Shown here piece by piece: positions 50,357-58,388 of a stretch of 64,000 bases of DNA (positions are counted from its first letter, which is position 1; each line of letters opens with the position of its first letter). A model generated the notes under the pieces. It was not told where the DNA came from. It did not search any database and saw nothing but the letters and a program-made list of their open reading frames with translations. The stretch spans positions 1 to 64,000 of the forward strand of contig NZ_LLYY01000006.1 in assembly GCF_001484965.1 (NCBI RefSeq). Direction: 5' to 3'. The position numbers and the translations under genes were made by a program. This DNA comes from Shouchella shacheensis. Its GTDB lineage: Bacteria; Bacillota; Bacilli; Bacillales; Bacillaceae_D.

Positions 50357-51634
50357 CTAGGTTGTTTGGGACGGTTCATGTGCTCTCCGGACGTTCGCGA
50401 TGACCAACCGACTCTTTGGAATAGACGGCATCCTTCCTAACCTGTAGCTTAAATCTTGTTCAGGCACGTCATACGTGACTTGATTGGCTAGAAATTCGAG
50501 GCTCTCTTGCATGAGCATCACCGTTACCCATTCTCCCGCACAGCGATGGCCCATGTAGTGGTCTCCGCCGCCCTGAGGAATAAAGGCAAACGGGCTCCCT
50601 TTCCAGTCCTTAAAGCGCTCAGGCCTGAATTCGTCCGGTTTTTCCCAAAGGTCCGGATGACGATTGGTGCCGTAGATGTCAAGAAGGACAAGTGTCCCTT
50701 TTTTAAACTCATGTCCGTTCCAGTTGAAATTCGTTCGAACCCGCGCTCCCAAAAATGGGCCAAATGGGTAAAAGCGGCGAATTTCTTGGGCAACCATCTT
50801 GCTATACCCCTCTTCCTCCTTCTCAAGCTTCTGCCTTACCTCCGGATAGTCGTGGAGCGCCAGCGCACCAAAGGTAATGTAGCGGCCGATGGCGACAATC
50901 GGTCTAAGGATGTTGATGAGCTCTACGGCCGCAGTATGCCTGTCAAGCAGCTTCCCTTTCCTATCACGATGCCAGGCAATCACGTAAGCGGCCGTGTTTT
51001 CCGCAGGTCGCTCCTTCTTGGCACGAATTTGTTCGATGAAGGCTTCTATCCATTTTTCCGAACGCTCCCGCGCTTTTTTCCCTCGTTGGTATCGTTGACC
51101 GACCGCTCCAAAGGCATCGACCATTTCGCCGAATTCCTTCGCGCGTTGGTTCACTTCATTTCCCTCCAGAGGAACGCCGGCCCATTCACACGCCGTTTTG
51201 CACATGACTTCTTCCGCCTCATCGAAAAGTACGAGTTGCTCCGCCTCTTCCCACTCCGGGATTTTCGCTTGCCAGTTCTTTCTCGTGATGTTCACCACAT
51301 CGTCTAAGCGTTCCGGTGTCATCAATGAGAGGAACATCAGCTTCCGATGCTTATGGTCCGCATCGTCCAATCCCTGAACGCCCCCTTTTCCAAAGAGCGA
51401 TTTTTTAATTCTTGGAGGCGCCGCACCCTTTCGTATAAAACGTTCCTCGTCGTAAAACACTTCCGCCGCTTCCTTCCCGCTCATGCAAATCACCTTTTGC
51501 CCTAATAGACGGGTTTGGAAAACATCGGAGCCTAATTCTTTGCGTCGATTTGGGATAAACTGAAAGCCCTCAGACAGCAAAGCAAGCGTGTGATCCAACC
51601 CCTTATCTTTCGGTGTTTCGGCGTTTGAGTTCAT
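50357..51634 (-). CDS. cypC: Cytochrome P450 fatty-acid peroxygenase (CYP152)
   Basis: 425 residues from ATG 51634 (RBS AAGGAGC). The CYP152 hallmark RPIVAIGRY (Arg and Pro that position the fatty acid carboxylate) is near residue 245, and the heme Cys is in GHRCAGEWVT near 370. ExxR appears as QEIRRFYPFGPF. CYP152 enzymes hydroxylate fatty acids at alpha or beta carbons using H2O2, without a redox partner; none is encoded nearby. No alternative family fits. Confidence 0.9.
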   Translation of the reverse strand: MNSNAETPKDKGLDHTLALLSEGFQFIPNRRKELGSDVFQTRLLGQKVICMSGKEAAEVFYDEERFIRKGAAPPRIKKSLFGKGGVQGLDDADHKHRKLMFLSLMTPERLDDVVNITRKNWQAKIPEWEEAEQLVLFDEAEEVMCKTACEWAGVPLEGNEVNQRAKEFGEMVDAFGAVGQRYQRGKKARERSEKWIEAFIEQIRAKKERPAENTAAYVIAWHRDRKGKLLDRHTAAVELINILRPIVAIGRYITFGALALHDYPEVRQKLEKEEEGYSKMVAQEIRRFYPFGPFLGARVRTNFNWNGHEFKKGTLVLLDIYGTNRHPDLWEKPDEFRPERFKDWKGSPFAFIPQGGGDHYMGHRCAGEWVTVMLMQESLEFLANQVTYDVPEQDLSYRLGRMPSIPKSRLVIANVRRAHEPSQTT

Positions 51635-51888
51635 CTGTCCTTCAGCTCCTTGTTCACTAGTGATCGGTCTTGGCTGCCTAGATAGAAATGATGCCCCGTT
51701 GATCACGCGGGAGGGGCTTCCATTGCTGCGTTTATTGGCAAAGCTCTTCTCTCTCTTTAAACGACTTTCGTTGGGGTTTGAGCATAGCAATAGGATCTAG
51801 TCTTCCCCGTTCGTCGTATGTTATCATTCGTTTTTGCTGCTTATATAAAGGGCAGCGGGAAGAAGGACCGAATGGAAGGATCCTTCCT

Positions 51889-52146
51889 TTATTCACTAAA
51901 GGGGCTCTCCTTCGACGGTCGGACCTGCGTGTCAGTGGAATACGCCCCCTCCTCTTCCTTCACAAGCTCAGCCAGTCGGAAAAAGCCAGGCACATCGCTG
52001 TAGCGAAGATTGCTGCTTGCTTCAATGACTTTCAATTTCACATCTTGTTCGACGTCTTCACGCTGACGGGCCGGAACGTGGCGAAGCGTTTTTCTAATTT
52101 TCGGCTCCATTTTTCGTAAAAGGCGCTCATTTTCAAAAGTGCTCAT
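51889..52146 (-). CDS. Small sigma-region-2-like partner protein, module A
   Basis: 85 residues. The segment PARQREDVEQDVKLKVIEAS near residues 25-44 follows the sigma region 2.2 pattern (xEDLxQExxLKxxxA), the part that binds the RNA polymerase clamp. The ATG overlaps the stop of the sigma-like gene (ATGA). A paralogue is in module B (53776). Size and pairing resemble RsoA of the SigO-RsoA split sigma factor of B. subtilis. Too short to have a region 4. Confidence 0.6.
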   Translation of the reverse strand: MSTFENERLLRKMEPKIRKTLRHVPARQREDVEQDVKLKVIEASSNLRYSDVPGFFRLAELVKEEEGAYSTDTQVRPSKESPFSE

Positions 52147-52754
52147 CGGTTTCTCCCCTTTCGAAGTTTTGTTTGTAGATTCTTCAGCGCCCTTCTCTTT
52201 ATGTTGGAGATGTTCTGTGGGGAGTCTCCAAACAGCTTGGCCACCGCCTTTAACTCCATCTCCTGCATAAAGACCAATTCCAACACCTCTCGCTGCTTGG
52301 GAGAAAGCTCCTTCAGAGCCGCAAACAGCACAGGATCTTCTAGGGCAGAAAGCAGCTGCTGGTCCTCAAGACTTGCTTCGACGTTTGCCCTCTTGTCTTC
52401 AATTCGTTCCATGACGCTCGTTTCCATACCCATCCCGATGGGCTTGTCCAAGATGTAGAGATGCCTCTCAAAATGACGGTTGTACCGTTTATTCATTTCC
52501 CTCGCGTGATGGTAGATCAGCACGGAGACGTATTTCACCATTCGCCGTTCAAAGTAAAACGTTCGAAAACACTCGTCCAACTGTCGAATATTTGCCTCCG
52601 TAGGCTGACAGATGGCTTGAACATAGAGAAGATAGTGCTTTTTATCTTCGAGATAGGCTCGGACAATTGGTTGGTGTAAAAACGACTGATTGTTTTCTTC
52701 AAACGCTTGAAACACAGAGCTATTCGTGCAGATTTGAAGATCTCTATCTTCCAT
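52143..52754 (-). CDS. Sigma-like factor lacking a full region 2, module A
   Basis: 203 residues from ATG 52754 (RBS AAGGGGGAGG). The C-terminal third is a region-4 HTH (LSPKQREVLELVFMQEMELKAVAKLFGDSPQNISNIKRRALK, about 145-190). The middle (FYFERRMVKYVSVLIYHHAREMN, then LDKPIG, about 75-115) could be region 2.3-2.4/3. I see no region 2.1-2.2 clamp motif; that occurs in the next gene instead. The arrangement recalls SigO, which needs RsoA. A paralogous pair lies divergently at 53214-53988. Confidence 0.65.
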   Translation of the reverse strand: MEDRDLQICTNSSVFQAFEENNQSFLHQPIVRAYLEDKKHYLLYVQAICQPTEANIRQLDECFRTFYFERRMVKYVSVLIYHHAREMNKRYNRHFERHLYILDKPIGMGMETSVMERIEDKRANVEASLEDQQLLSALEDPVLFAALKELSPKQREVLELVFMQEMELKAVAKLFGDSPQNISNIKRRALKNLQTKLRKGRNR

Positions 52755-52937
52755 AGCAGAGCCCTCCCCCTTTCTATATAGAGAGTGATTCATCTACTAG
52801 AAAACAACCTCCACCCAGAAAAAACACAAACAAATGTTCTGTTTCTATTTTAACCCATATAGCCTCTGTCCGCTACCCCTAAGGGAAATCAATACTATGA
52901 GTCAGTCCTACGAAAGCCTTTCACATATAGTTAGACC

Positions 52938-53084
52938 TTCTCGCGCAGATCCGATTCTGCTTTCTCCCCCGCATTCGCTGCCTTCTCTCTCACATCCGTT
53001 GCTTTCTCCCCCACATTCGCTGCCTGCTCTCTCGCATCCGCTACATTCCGGCCACCCTAGCTTTTCCCCACATCCACTAAACTG
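52938..53084. repeat. 21-bp degenerate tandem repeat array 3
   Basis: Four well-aligned 21-bp units (52962-53045) alternate between TTCTCCCCC[A/G]CATTCGC and TTCTCTCTC[A/G]CATCCG forms, with degenerate units on each side. They belong to the same sequence family as array 2. The array lies in the 460-bp gap between the two divergent sigma modules; the rest of the gap shows no gene beyond the leader frame at 53194. Confidence 0.8.
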
Positions 53085-53193
53085 CATGCCCTGCCAAAAA
53101 GAGCAGGCCTTTGGAATCAAAGAGGAACGAATGTTCTTGTTTGGTTGTTTTTTTGTTCGCTTTCTCTCTTTTTAAAAGGAGAAGGTACAAGAA

Positions 53194-53235
53194 ATGAAAG
53201 GTGGCTCTTGCACATGTCCCTTGAACATTTTATGA
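53194..53235 (+). other. Possible leader peptide frame before the module B sigma gene
   Basis: ATG 53194 is 8 bases after a strong RBS (AAAGGAGAAGG) and reads MKGGSCTCPLNIL, then stop, in a different frame from the sigma gene that starts at 53214 within it. Translation of this 13-residue peptide could couple to, or control, the sigma gene. It may also just be chance. Confidence 0.3.
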
Positions 53236-53783
53236 AAATCAATCACCGCTTCTTTTCAAATCCGCTGATTCAATCGTTCATTGACGAACCAGACCATGCT
53301 TCTTTACTCAGAAGAACGGTTGAAAAAGGAGATCAGAGCGCCTCAAAACAGTTGGATGAACGCTTTGAGGACTTCTTCTTAAAGGTTCGCATGATTCGGT
53401 ATATCGATCGTTTATCCACGTTCTATGTGAAGAGTTACGATCAGAAACGAAGGAAGAATCATCGTCAACTAACGCTGGACGCTCCTGCCGGTTTCGATCA
53501 AGATGAGTCACAAACGGAGCTTAGCAAGCTTCCTTCAAAGGAGCCTTCCCCTGCTGAATCGGTAGATCGACGGATTCCTGATTTGTTGACGGATAAAGAA
53601 AGCGTTCGACTCTATCAATCGTTTAGCGAAAAGAAAAAGAACGTGCTTGAGTGGTCGATCGTTCACCAGCTTTCGAATAAAGAAATCGCTGGACTTCTGG
53701 ACTGCACGCCTCAGAATGTTTCCAAATTAAAAGCCCATGCCCTTCGTCAACTTCAACAGAAAGGAGGCCAAGCTCGTGGCTAA
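53214..53783 (+). CDS. Sigma-like factor lacking a full region 2, module B
   Basis: 189 residues from ATG 53214 (weak RBS AAAGGTGG). Same layout as module A: N-terminal helical part with RFFSNPLIQSFIDEPDHASL (matching SFLHQPIVRAYLEDKKHYLL), then RMIRYIDRLSTFYVKSY..LDAPAG, and region-4 HTH (FSEKKKNVLEWSIVHQLSNKEIAGLLDCTPQNVSKLKAHALRQL). Its last codons carry the RBS AAAGGAGG for the partner gene. Paralogous to 52143-52754. A sigma factor with an external clamp-binding subunit is the best reading. Confidence 0.6.
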   Translation: MSLEHFMKINHRFFSNPLIQSFIDEPDHASLLRRTVEKGDQSASKQLDERFEDFFLKVRMIRYIDRLSTFYVKSYDQKRRKNHRQLTLDAPAGFDQDESQTELSKLPSKEPSPAESVDRRIPDLLTDKESVRLYQSFSEKKKNVLEWSIVHQLSNKEIAGLLDCTPQNVSKLKAHALRQLQQKGGQARG

Positions 53784-53988
53784 AACAAAGAATGAATTGA
53801 TTATGGAAGTGTTGGCCTTAATGGAGGGTCGAATTAGGAGCGGACTTCAAGCAACACCGCCCCAAGAGCGAGAAGACTTAGAACAAGACATTAACGCCCG
53901 ACTTGTCAAGGCTACAAACGAAATGGAGCGTGTCTCGTTTTGGACGTTTAAAGAACAATTTGATGAGAAACAAGACGATTCTGGCTAA
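53776..53988 (+). CDS. Small sigma-region-2-like partner protein, module B
   Basis: 70 residues from GTG 53776, overlapping the sigma gene stop, with RBS AAAGGAGG 8 bases before. TPPQEREDLEQDINARLVKAT near residues 29-49 matches the module A partner (PARQREDVEQDVKLKVIEAS) and the sigma 2.2 motif. The rest is charged helix. It probably binds RNA polymerase together with the upstream sigma-like protein. Confidence 0.6.
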   Translation: MAKTKNELIMEVLALMEGRIRSGLQATPPQEREDLEQDINARLVKATNEMERVSFWTFKEQFDEKQDDSG

Positions 53989-54015
53989 CCATGCTTCATT
54001 GGAGGAATGATCTGT

Positions 54016-54108
54016 ATGGTTAAACAGAGGGATGGCGCCTCGTTCTCGTTGACAACCTTTTCAAAGCCTCTTATCCTTAAGGATAACTCTATTCAGATTG
54101 ATCTTTGA
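54016..54108 (+). CDS. Possible 30-residue peptide
   Basis: ATG 54016 follows GGAGGAATGATCTGT. It reads MVKQRDGASFSLTTFSKPLI..., ending SIQIDL, and overlaps the start region of the FMN reductase. Small genes often trail sigma-partner modules, but this one overlaps a good promoter (54049-54077), so both cannot be fully right. Confidence 0.3.
   Translation: MVKQRDGASFSLTTFSKPLILKDNSIQIDL
54049..54086 (+). promoter_or_regulatory. FMN reductase promoter with 16-bp palindrome
   Basis: TTGACA (54049-54054) and TATCCT (54072-54077) are 17 bp apart. A perfect palindrome TTATCCTTAAGGATAA (54071-54086) covers the -10, an obvious place for a repressor. No regulator gene is adjacent. Confidence 0.6.
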
Positions 54109-54688
54109 GAGGAGAGAGGTCACCATAGATACAAAACGAAGAATTGCTGTTATTTGTGGAAGTTTACGGACAGATTCGTATAACCGCAAATTACTGGAAA
54201 CCATTGAACAGGTAGCGCTGGATCGCTGGGAGACGGAGGAGATTGATTTGTCCGAGGTTCCTTTTTTCAGCGAGGATATTGAATCTTCGGGTGAACCGCC
54301 ATCTGTCGGAGCGTTGCAGGCTGGATTTTCTCGTGCCGACGGGATTTTAATTGTTACGCCCGAATACAACGGAGGCATGCCGGCCACCGTAAAGAATGCC
54401 ATTGACTGGGCATCGCGCGCCTCTAACCCGTCCTTGCTTGCAAAGAAGCCGTTCGCTGTCGCTGGCGCCACTTCTGGAACAGCTGGTACGATTCAGTCGC
54501 AGCTGCAGGTGAAGCATGTACTGACGCATGTCGGAGCGTACGTTATGCCTTCACCTAAAATCCTGGTCAACAGCGCCGATACGCTGTGGACAGAGGGAAG
54601 CACCGTCATTCAGGACGAGGCCACACACTTGCGGTTGCAACATTTTGCGAAAGCATTTGACGAATGGATCGAGCGCGTCTCTCCCTAA
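54098..54688 (+). CDS. NADPH-dependent FMN reductase family protein
   Basis: About 187-196 residues. Flavodoxin-like fold of the NAD(P)H:FMN/azoreductase family: AVICGSLRTDSYNRKLLE (FMN phosphate loop), then ILIVTPEYNGGMPATVKNAIDW (the EYNG-P motif) and a Gly-rich third loop GATSGTAGT. It reduces flavin or quinones. Start: the family begins just before RIAVICG. The best-placed RBS (GAGAGGTC) lies before an ATA codon at 54125; the only canonical in-frame start is TTG 54098, 14 bases after AAGGA. Followed by the GNAT gene 24 bp on, so probably cotranscribed. Confidence 0.82.
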   Translation: MIFERREVTIDTKRRIAVICGSLRTDSYNRKLLETIEQVALDRWETEEIDLSEVPFFSEDIESSGEPPSVGALQAGFSRADGILIVTPEYNGGMPATVKNAIDWASRASNPSLLAKKPFAVAGATSGTAGTIQSQLQVKHVLTHVGAYVMPSPKILVNSADTLWTEGSTVIQDEATHLRLQHFAKAFDEWIERVSP

Positions 54689-54712
54689 CAAACGTACAAG
54701 GAGGAAATGACG

Positions 54713-54988
54713 ATGACTGTAAAAAAAGAACCCAACCGCTTTTACCTGGACGATGATCAAGGGCGCACGGTGGCTGAGATAACGATTGTAGCTGGAGAGC
54801 AGAATACCCTTATTATTGACCATACCTTTGTCGACGAGTCGCTGCGTGGCCAAGGGATAGCCGCCCGGCTTGTCGAAGTGGTGGTAACGGATGCGAGGGA
54901 GCAAAACAAGACCATCGTCCCGGCTTGCCCGTTTGCCGAAAAAGAGTTTGAAAGCCATCCGGACTACCGCGATGTTTTAGCCACTTAA
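54713..54988 (+). CDS. GNAT-type N-acetyltransferase (YidJ/GCN5-related small class)
   Basis: 91 residues from ATG 54713, 8 bases after GGAGG; an ATG two codons earlier is too close to it. The small GNAT class (Gcn5-related, about 90 residues) shows RFYLDDDQGRTVAEI, then IDHTFVDESLRGQGIAARLVE with the acetyl-CoA loop (RGQGIA), and VPACPFAEKEF near the end. The substrate of this class is not established. Cotranscribed with the FMN reductase. Confidence 0.85.
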   Translation: MTVKKEPNRFYLDDDQGRTVAEITIVAGEQNTLIIDHTFVDESLRGQGIAARLVEVVVTDAREQNKTIVPACPFAEKEFESHPDYRDVLAT

Positions 54989-55183
54989 TCACCCACCATG
55001 GAAGACCCTTTGAGATTTTGTGTCAAGGACGAATCCACAGAGATTTGCGAGGCCGGTGGAAGCATCCCTGGCCTCTTCTGCGGAGAGTCTGTCGGTCCGT
55101 TCCCGGGCGGGGCGGTCTTTTTGATAGGGTGAGCAAGGAATGCTTACCCTTTGATTGGCTGATAGCGCCCGTCGCTGTGACCC

Positions 55184-56428
55184 TCACTTATAGTGCCCAC
55201 CGATTTTTTGATGGCGATCCTTAAGCTGGGAAGCTTCCATGAGCGAAATCCCCCGGGTGATCGCCCCTTTTCCATAACGATCGCGAATCTCGTCCATGAC
55301 ATAGCCAATGTGGGCAAGACGATCTCGGCTCTCGTTGTCTTCAAATAAGCTAAGCTGCCAGTCCTGATCGCTCTGTAAATTAGAAAGGGAAACCGCTATT
55401 TTTCGTACGGGGTACCCTTCCCAAAATTTATCAAGCAACGTACAGACATGCGTATACACTTCCATCGTAATATTGGTCGCCAGCGCCATCGTATATTGAC
55501 GATGAAACCCCTTCTTTTCTTCATAGCTTGCTCCCATGACCGACAGCGTGACGGTGGATCCCATCCGGCCGGCTTTCCGTGTTCTTTGACAGACCTCTTC
55601 ACATAACTCCAATAGCACCACTCGAAGGTCTTCCTTCGTGACATAATCGCGGGGCAGCGTCATCCCATTGCCGTACGCTTTTCGTGCCTCATGCGCCTTC
55701 CTCGTCACTGGCGAATCATCTTCCCCGTTCGCGCTCATCCACAGCACTTGCCCATGCCTGCCAAAACGCTTTTTAATGAGCCCTGGGTCAGACTTTGCCA
55801 GCTGGCCAATGGTACGGATGCCCATGTTGCGGAGGTGTGTACACATCCGCCCGCCAACGCCAAACAGATCCTCAATCGGCAAGTGCCACAGGTCCAAGTC
55901 GATCACATCCTGACTTAGACGATAAATGCCTGAGGTGCGTTTTTTGGCAAAGTTGTCGCACGCCAGCTTGGCTAGCACTTTGTTCTCGCCAATTCCCACC
56001 CTTGCGCGAATTTTTGTTTTCTCAAAAATGTCCGCCTGCACCTGTTTCGCAATCGTTCTCGGCGACCCAAACAGCCGCTGACTCCCCGTGACATCCATAA
56101 ACTGTTCATCAATCGAATATGGTTCCACTTGATCCGTGTAGCCCTCTAAAATGCGGGTAATTTTTAATGATTCATCGATGTACTGTTGCATATGCGGGCT
56201 GACCACGACCAAATTCGAACACTTCTGTTTGGCTTCTCCTAGACGTTCTCCGTTCTTAATTCCCGTTTTCTTGGCGAGTGGGCAAGCCGCTAGGATGACC
56301 CCGCTGCGACGTGCCGGGTCCCCAGAGACAACGAGAGGCTGCCGCTCATACTGCGGATGATTCGCACGTTCCACTGATGCAAAGAACGACTGCATGTCGA
56401 CAAGAAAAATCACTTTTGGTTTCTTCAT
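55184..56428 (-). CDS. Y-family DNA polymerase (UvrX/YqjW-type)
   Basis: About 414 residues from ATG 56428 (RBS GGAGGG). Catalytic motifs: FLVDMQSFFASVER (Asp) near residue 9, YSIDEQFMDV (SxDE) near 110, then HhH (LFGVGGRMCTHLRNMGIRTIGQL) and little-finger domain. This is a translesion polymerase of the UvrX/YqjW group of Bacillus, often prophage- or plasmid-borne. Two LexA boxes lie in its promoter. The partner YolD usually adjacent is instead at 3039. Rest of the 54989-55183 gap is empty. Confidence 0.9.
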   Translation of the reverse strand: MKKPKVIFLVDMQSFFASVERANHPQYERQPLVVSGDPARRSGVILAACPLAKKTGIKNGERLGEAKQKCSNLVVVSPHMQQYIDESLKITRILEGYTDQVEPYSIDEQFMDVTGSQRLFGSPRTIAKQVQADIFEKTKIRARVGIGENKVLAKLACDNFAKKRTSGIYRLSQDVIDLDLWHLPIEDLFGVGGRMCTHLRNMGIRTIGQLAKSDPGLIKKRFGRHGQVLWMSANGEDDSPVTRKAHEARKAYGNGMTLPRDYVTKEDLRVVLLELCEEVCQRTRKAGRMGSTVTLSVMGASYEEKKGFHRQYTMALATNITMEVYTHVCTLLDKFWEGYPVRKIAVSLSNLQSDQDWQLSLFEDNESRDRLAHIGYVMDEIRDRYGKGAITRGISLMEASQLKDRHQKIGGHYK

Positions 56429-56457
56429 CCCCCTTCCCTCCTTCACTGTTGTTTCAG

Positions 56458-56508
56458 TGTATACGAATATGCGTTCGATATTCAAGAGGTATTAAGAATA
56501 TATGTTCG
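56458..56508 (-). promoter_or_regulatory. SOS promoter of the Y-family polymerase
   Basis: On the minus strand TTGAAT (56480-56485) and TATACA (56458-56463) are 16 bp apart. The LexA-like site CGAACGCATATTCG (56464-56477) fills the spacer, and a second, CGAACATATATTCT (56495-56508), lies upstream. Each is one or two bases from the consensus CGAACRNRYGTTYC. Confidence 0.7.
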
Positions 56509-56555
56509 GTAAATAGTTCCAATGAAACCATCCCTCTCAGGCTGGGCGAACGGAA

Positions 56556-56592
56556 AACAAGCAGGCTTCTACGAAGCCTGCTTGTTTTTTTG
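56556..56592 (-). terminator. Terminator of the alpha-galactoside ABC operon
   Basis: AACAAGCAGGCTT and AAGCCTGCTTGTT form a 13-bp stem; TTTT follows on the minus strand (seven T on the plus strand). Confidence 0.8.
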
Positions 56593-56600
56593 TTTATCGC

Positions 56601-57494
56601 TTACCCCTTCACGCCAGTAAGAGCGATCCCTTCAATAATATGACGCTGTGCAATCACATACACCACTAGGATCGGAACCACGGATATCGTCGCACCTGCC
56701 ATCATTAAAGGCCAGTCTGTCACATACAGACCCTTGAACGTCTCAAGCATCAGCGGCACGGTAAAGAGCTCCGTTGAGCTTAAGAACACGAGCGGCTGGA
56801 TGAAGTTGTTCCAGCTTTGGATAAAAGAGAAAATCCCAAATGCAGCCAGTGCTGGCATGACCAGTGGTAAAATAATCCGCGCATAGATTTGGATCGGGTT
56901 GGCACCGTCGATAATCGCCGCTTCCTCCATTTCCTTTGGAATGCCCATGATGAACTGCCGAAGCAAGAAGACGCCAAACGCATTAAAGAGTGCATTGGGT
57001 ACGATGATGGAAAGATGGCTATCGAGCCAGCCAATCCAGTCAATGATCAAATAAAGTGGGATCAGTGTCACCTGCATCGGCACCATCATCGTCGCCAAGA
57101 AAAGAATGAACAAGACTTTCGATCCTGGAAAAGAGATTTTAGCAAAAGCGTAGGCCGCCATTGAACAGGTTAATAGCTGACTTCCGACAACGATCGCAGA
57201 GATATAGAAGCTGTTAAAGTAGGCACGGCCAAAGGGCATTGCCTGCAAGGATTCCGTGAAGTTGCTCCAAACAAACGGATCAGGAATCCAGACCGGCGGA
57301 ATCGCAAAAATCTGCTCGAACGACTTTAAACTACTCAACCCCATCCAGATAAAAGGGCCTGCCATAACAAGAGCTCCAAGTACAAGAACGATATGCAAAA
57401 GGATCGTGCTCGGCTTCACTTTACGCTTCTGCTTTGGTTTCATGTTGGGCTTCTTACCTAGTGGACGTTCGATGTTATTTTCCGCCGTCTTCAT
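56601..57494 (-). CDS. msmG: Sugar ABC transporter permease, MsmG/MalG-type
   Basis: 297 residues with six membrane helices. The ABC-permease loop EAA-type motif is MEEAAIIDGANPIQIYARIILPLVMPAL near residue 195. The N-terminal 35 residues are basic and cytoplasmic. Overlaps the upstream permease by 20 bp. With the second permease and SBP it forms a CUT1-type importer; the ATPase (MsmX-like) is not in the window and is probably shared. Likely imports melibiose/raffinose-type oligosaccharides, judging by melA. Confidence 0.85.
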   Translation of the reverse strand: MKTAENNIERPLGKKPNMKPKQKRKVKPSTILLHIVLVLGALVMAGPFIWMGLSSLKSFEQIFAIPPVWIPDPFVWSNFTESLQAMPFGRAYFNSFYISAIVVGSQLLTCSMAAYAFAKISFPGSKVLFILFLATMMVPMQVTLIPLYLIIDWIGWLDSHLSIIVPNALFNAFGVFLLRQFIMGIPKEMEEAAIIDGANPIQIYARIILPLVMPALAAFGIFSFIQSWNNFIQPLVFLSSTELFTVPLMLETFKGLYVTDWPLMMAGATISVVPILVVYVIAQRHIIEGIALTGVKG

Positions 57495-58356
57495 AATGCA
57501 CCCACTTTCTTGATACGGAGAATTGAATCAACGTGAAGACTAAGATAATCGCAAACAGCACCATCGCTGAGGCGGCGCTTGCTCCGAACGTGAAGCGGTC
57601 AAACGCGCGGTCGTAGATATGATAAACCAGTGTGTAACTCGCTTTCCCGGGCCCTCCCTGAGTCATCACATACGCTTGGTCAAATACTTGAAACGAGGTG
57701 ATAACGGCCATAATCGCGACAAAGAACGTTGTCGGTGAAAGCAGTGGCATGGTGATGTGACGGAATTTTTGAAAGGCGTTGGCTCCGTCGATCTCCGCCG
57801 CTTCATAATAACTGCGCGAGATGCCTTGAAGACCTGCAAGAAAAATGACCATATTGGTGCCAAGCCCCCACCAGATACTCAGACCGGCAATGGAAGGCAG
57901 CACTAGATCGGTGTTAACCAGCCAAGCCGGACCATCAATCCCGATATAGCCTAGAAGCTGGTTGATCAATCCAAAGTCTGAATTCAAGAGCCACATCCAA
58001 ATTACACCAATCGATACAGCACTCGTCACCACCGGCATAAAGTAAAACACGCGATAGACTTCTTTCCCCTTCACCTTGTTCAAGGCAAGAGCCACAAGCA
58101 AGGCTGCAATGATCCCTCCTGGAATGACGAGAATTGAATAATAAACCGTGTTCCAGAGCGCCGTTATGAAATGCGGGTGGTTGAACTGCTGAATATAGTT
58201 GGTAAAGCCGATAAATTCAACGGTCCCAAATCCGTCCCACTCCATGAAGCTGAGAACAAACAAGCTCACAAGCGGAATAAGAGAAAACGCAAGCAATCCA
58301 ATCAACTGAGGGCCAATAAAAAAGTAGCCCCACCATTTTCGTTTATGGTTATTCAA
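57475..58356 (-). CDS. msmF: Sugar ABC transporter permease, MsmF/MalF-type
   Basis: 293 residues from TTG 58356 (RBS AGAGAGGTG). Six membrane helices; EAA loop YEAAEIDGANAFQKFRHITMPLLSPT near residue 195. Partner of the following permease, which overlaps it. Common features of the CUT1 family; no oddities. Confidence 0.85.
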   Translation of the reverse strand: MNNHKRKWWGYFFIGPQLIGLLAFSLIPLVSLFVLSFMEWDGFGTVEFIGFTNYIQQFNHPHFITALWNTVYYSILVIPGGIIAALLVALALNKVKGKEVYRVFYFMPVVTSAVSIGVIWMWLLNSDFGLINQLLGYIGIDGPAWLVNTDLVLPSIAGLSIWWGLGTNMVIFLAGLQGISRSYYEAAEIDGANAFQKFRHITMPLLSPTTFFVAIMAVITSFQVFDQAYVMTQGGPGKASYTLVYHIYDRAFDRFTFGASAASAMVLFAIILVFTLIQFSVSRKWVHYEDGGK

Positions 58357-58388
58357 GGTTCTTCACACCTCTCTTCTTGATCTTTTCA

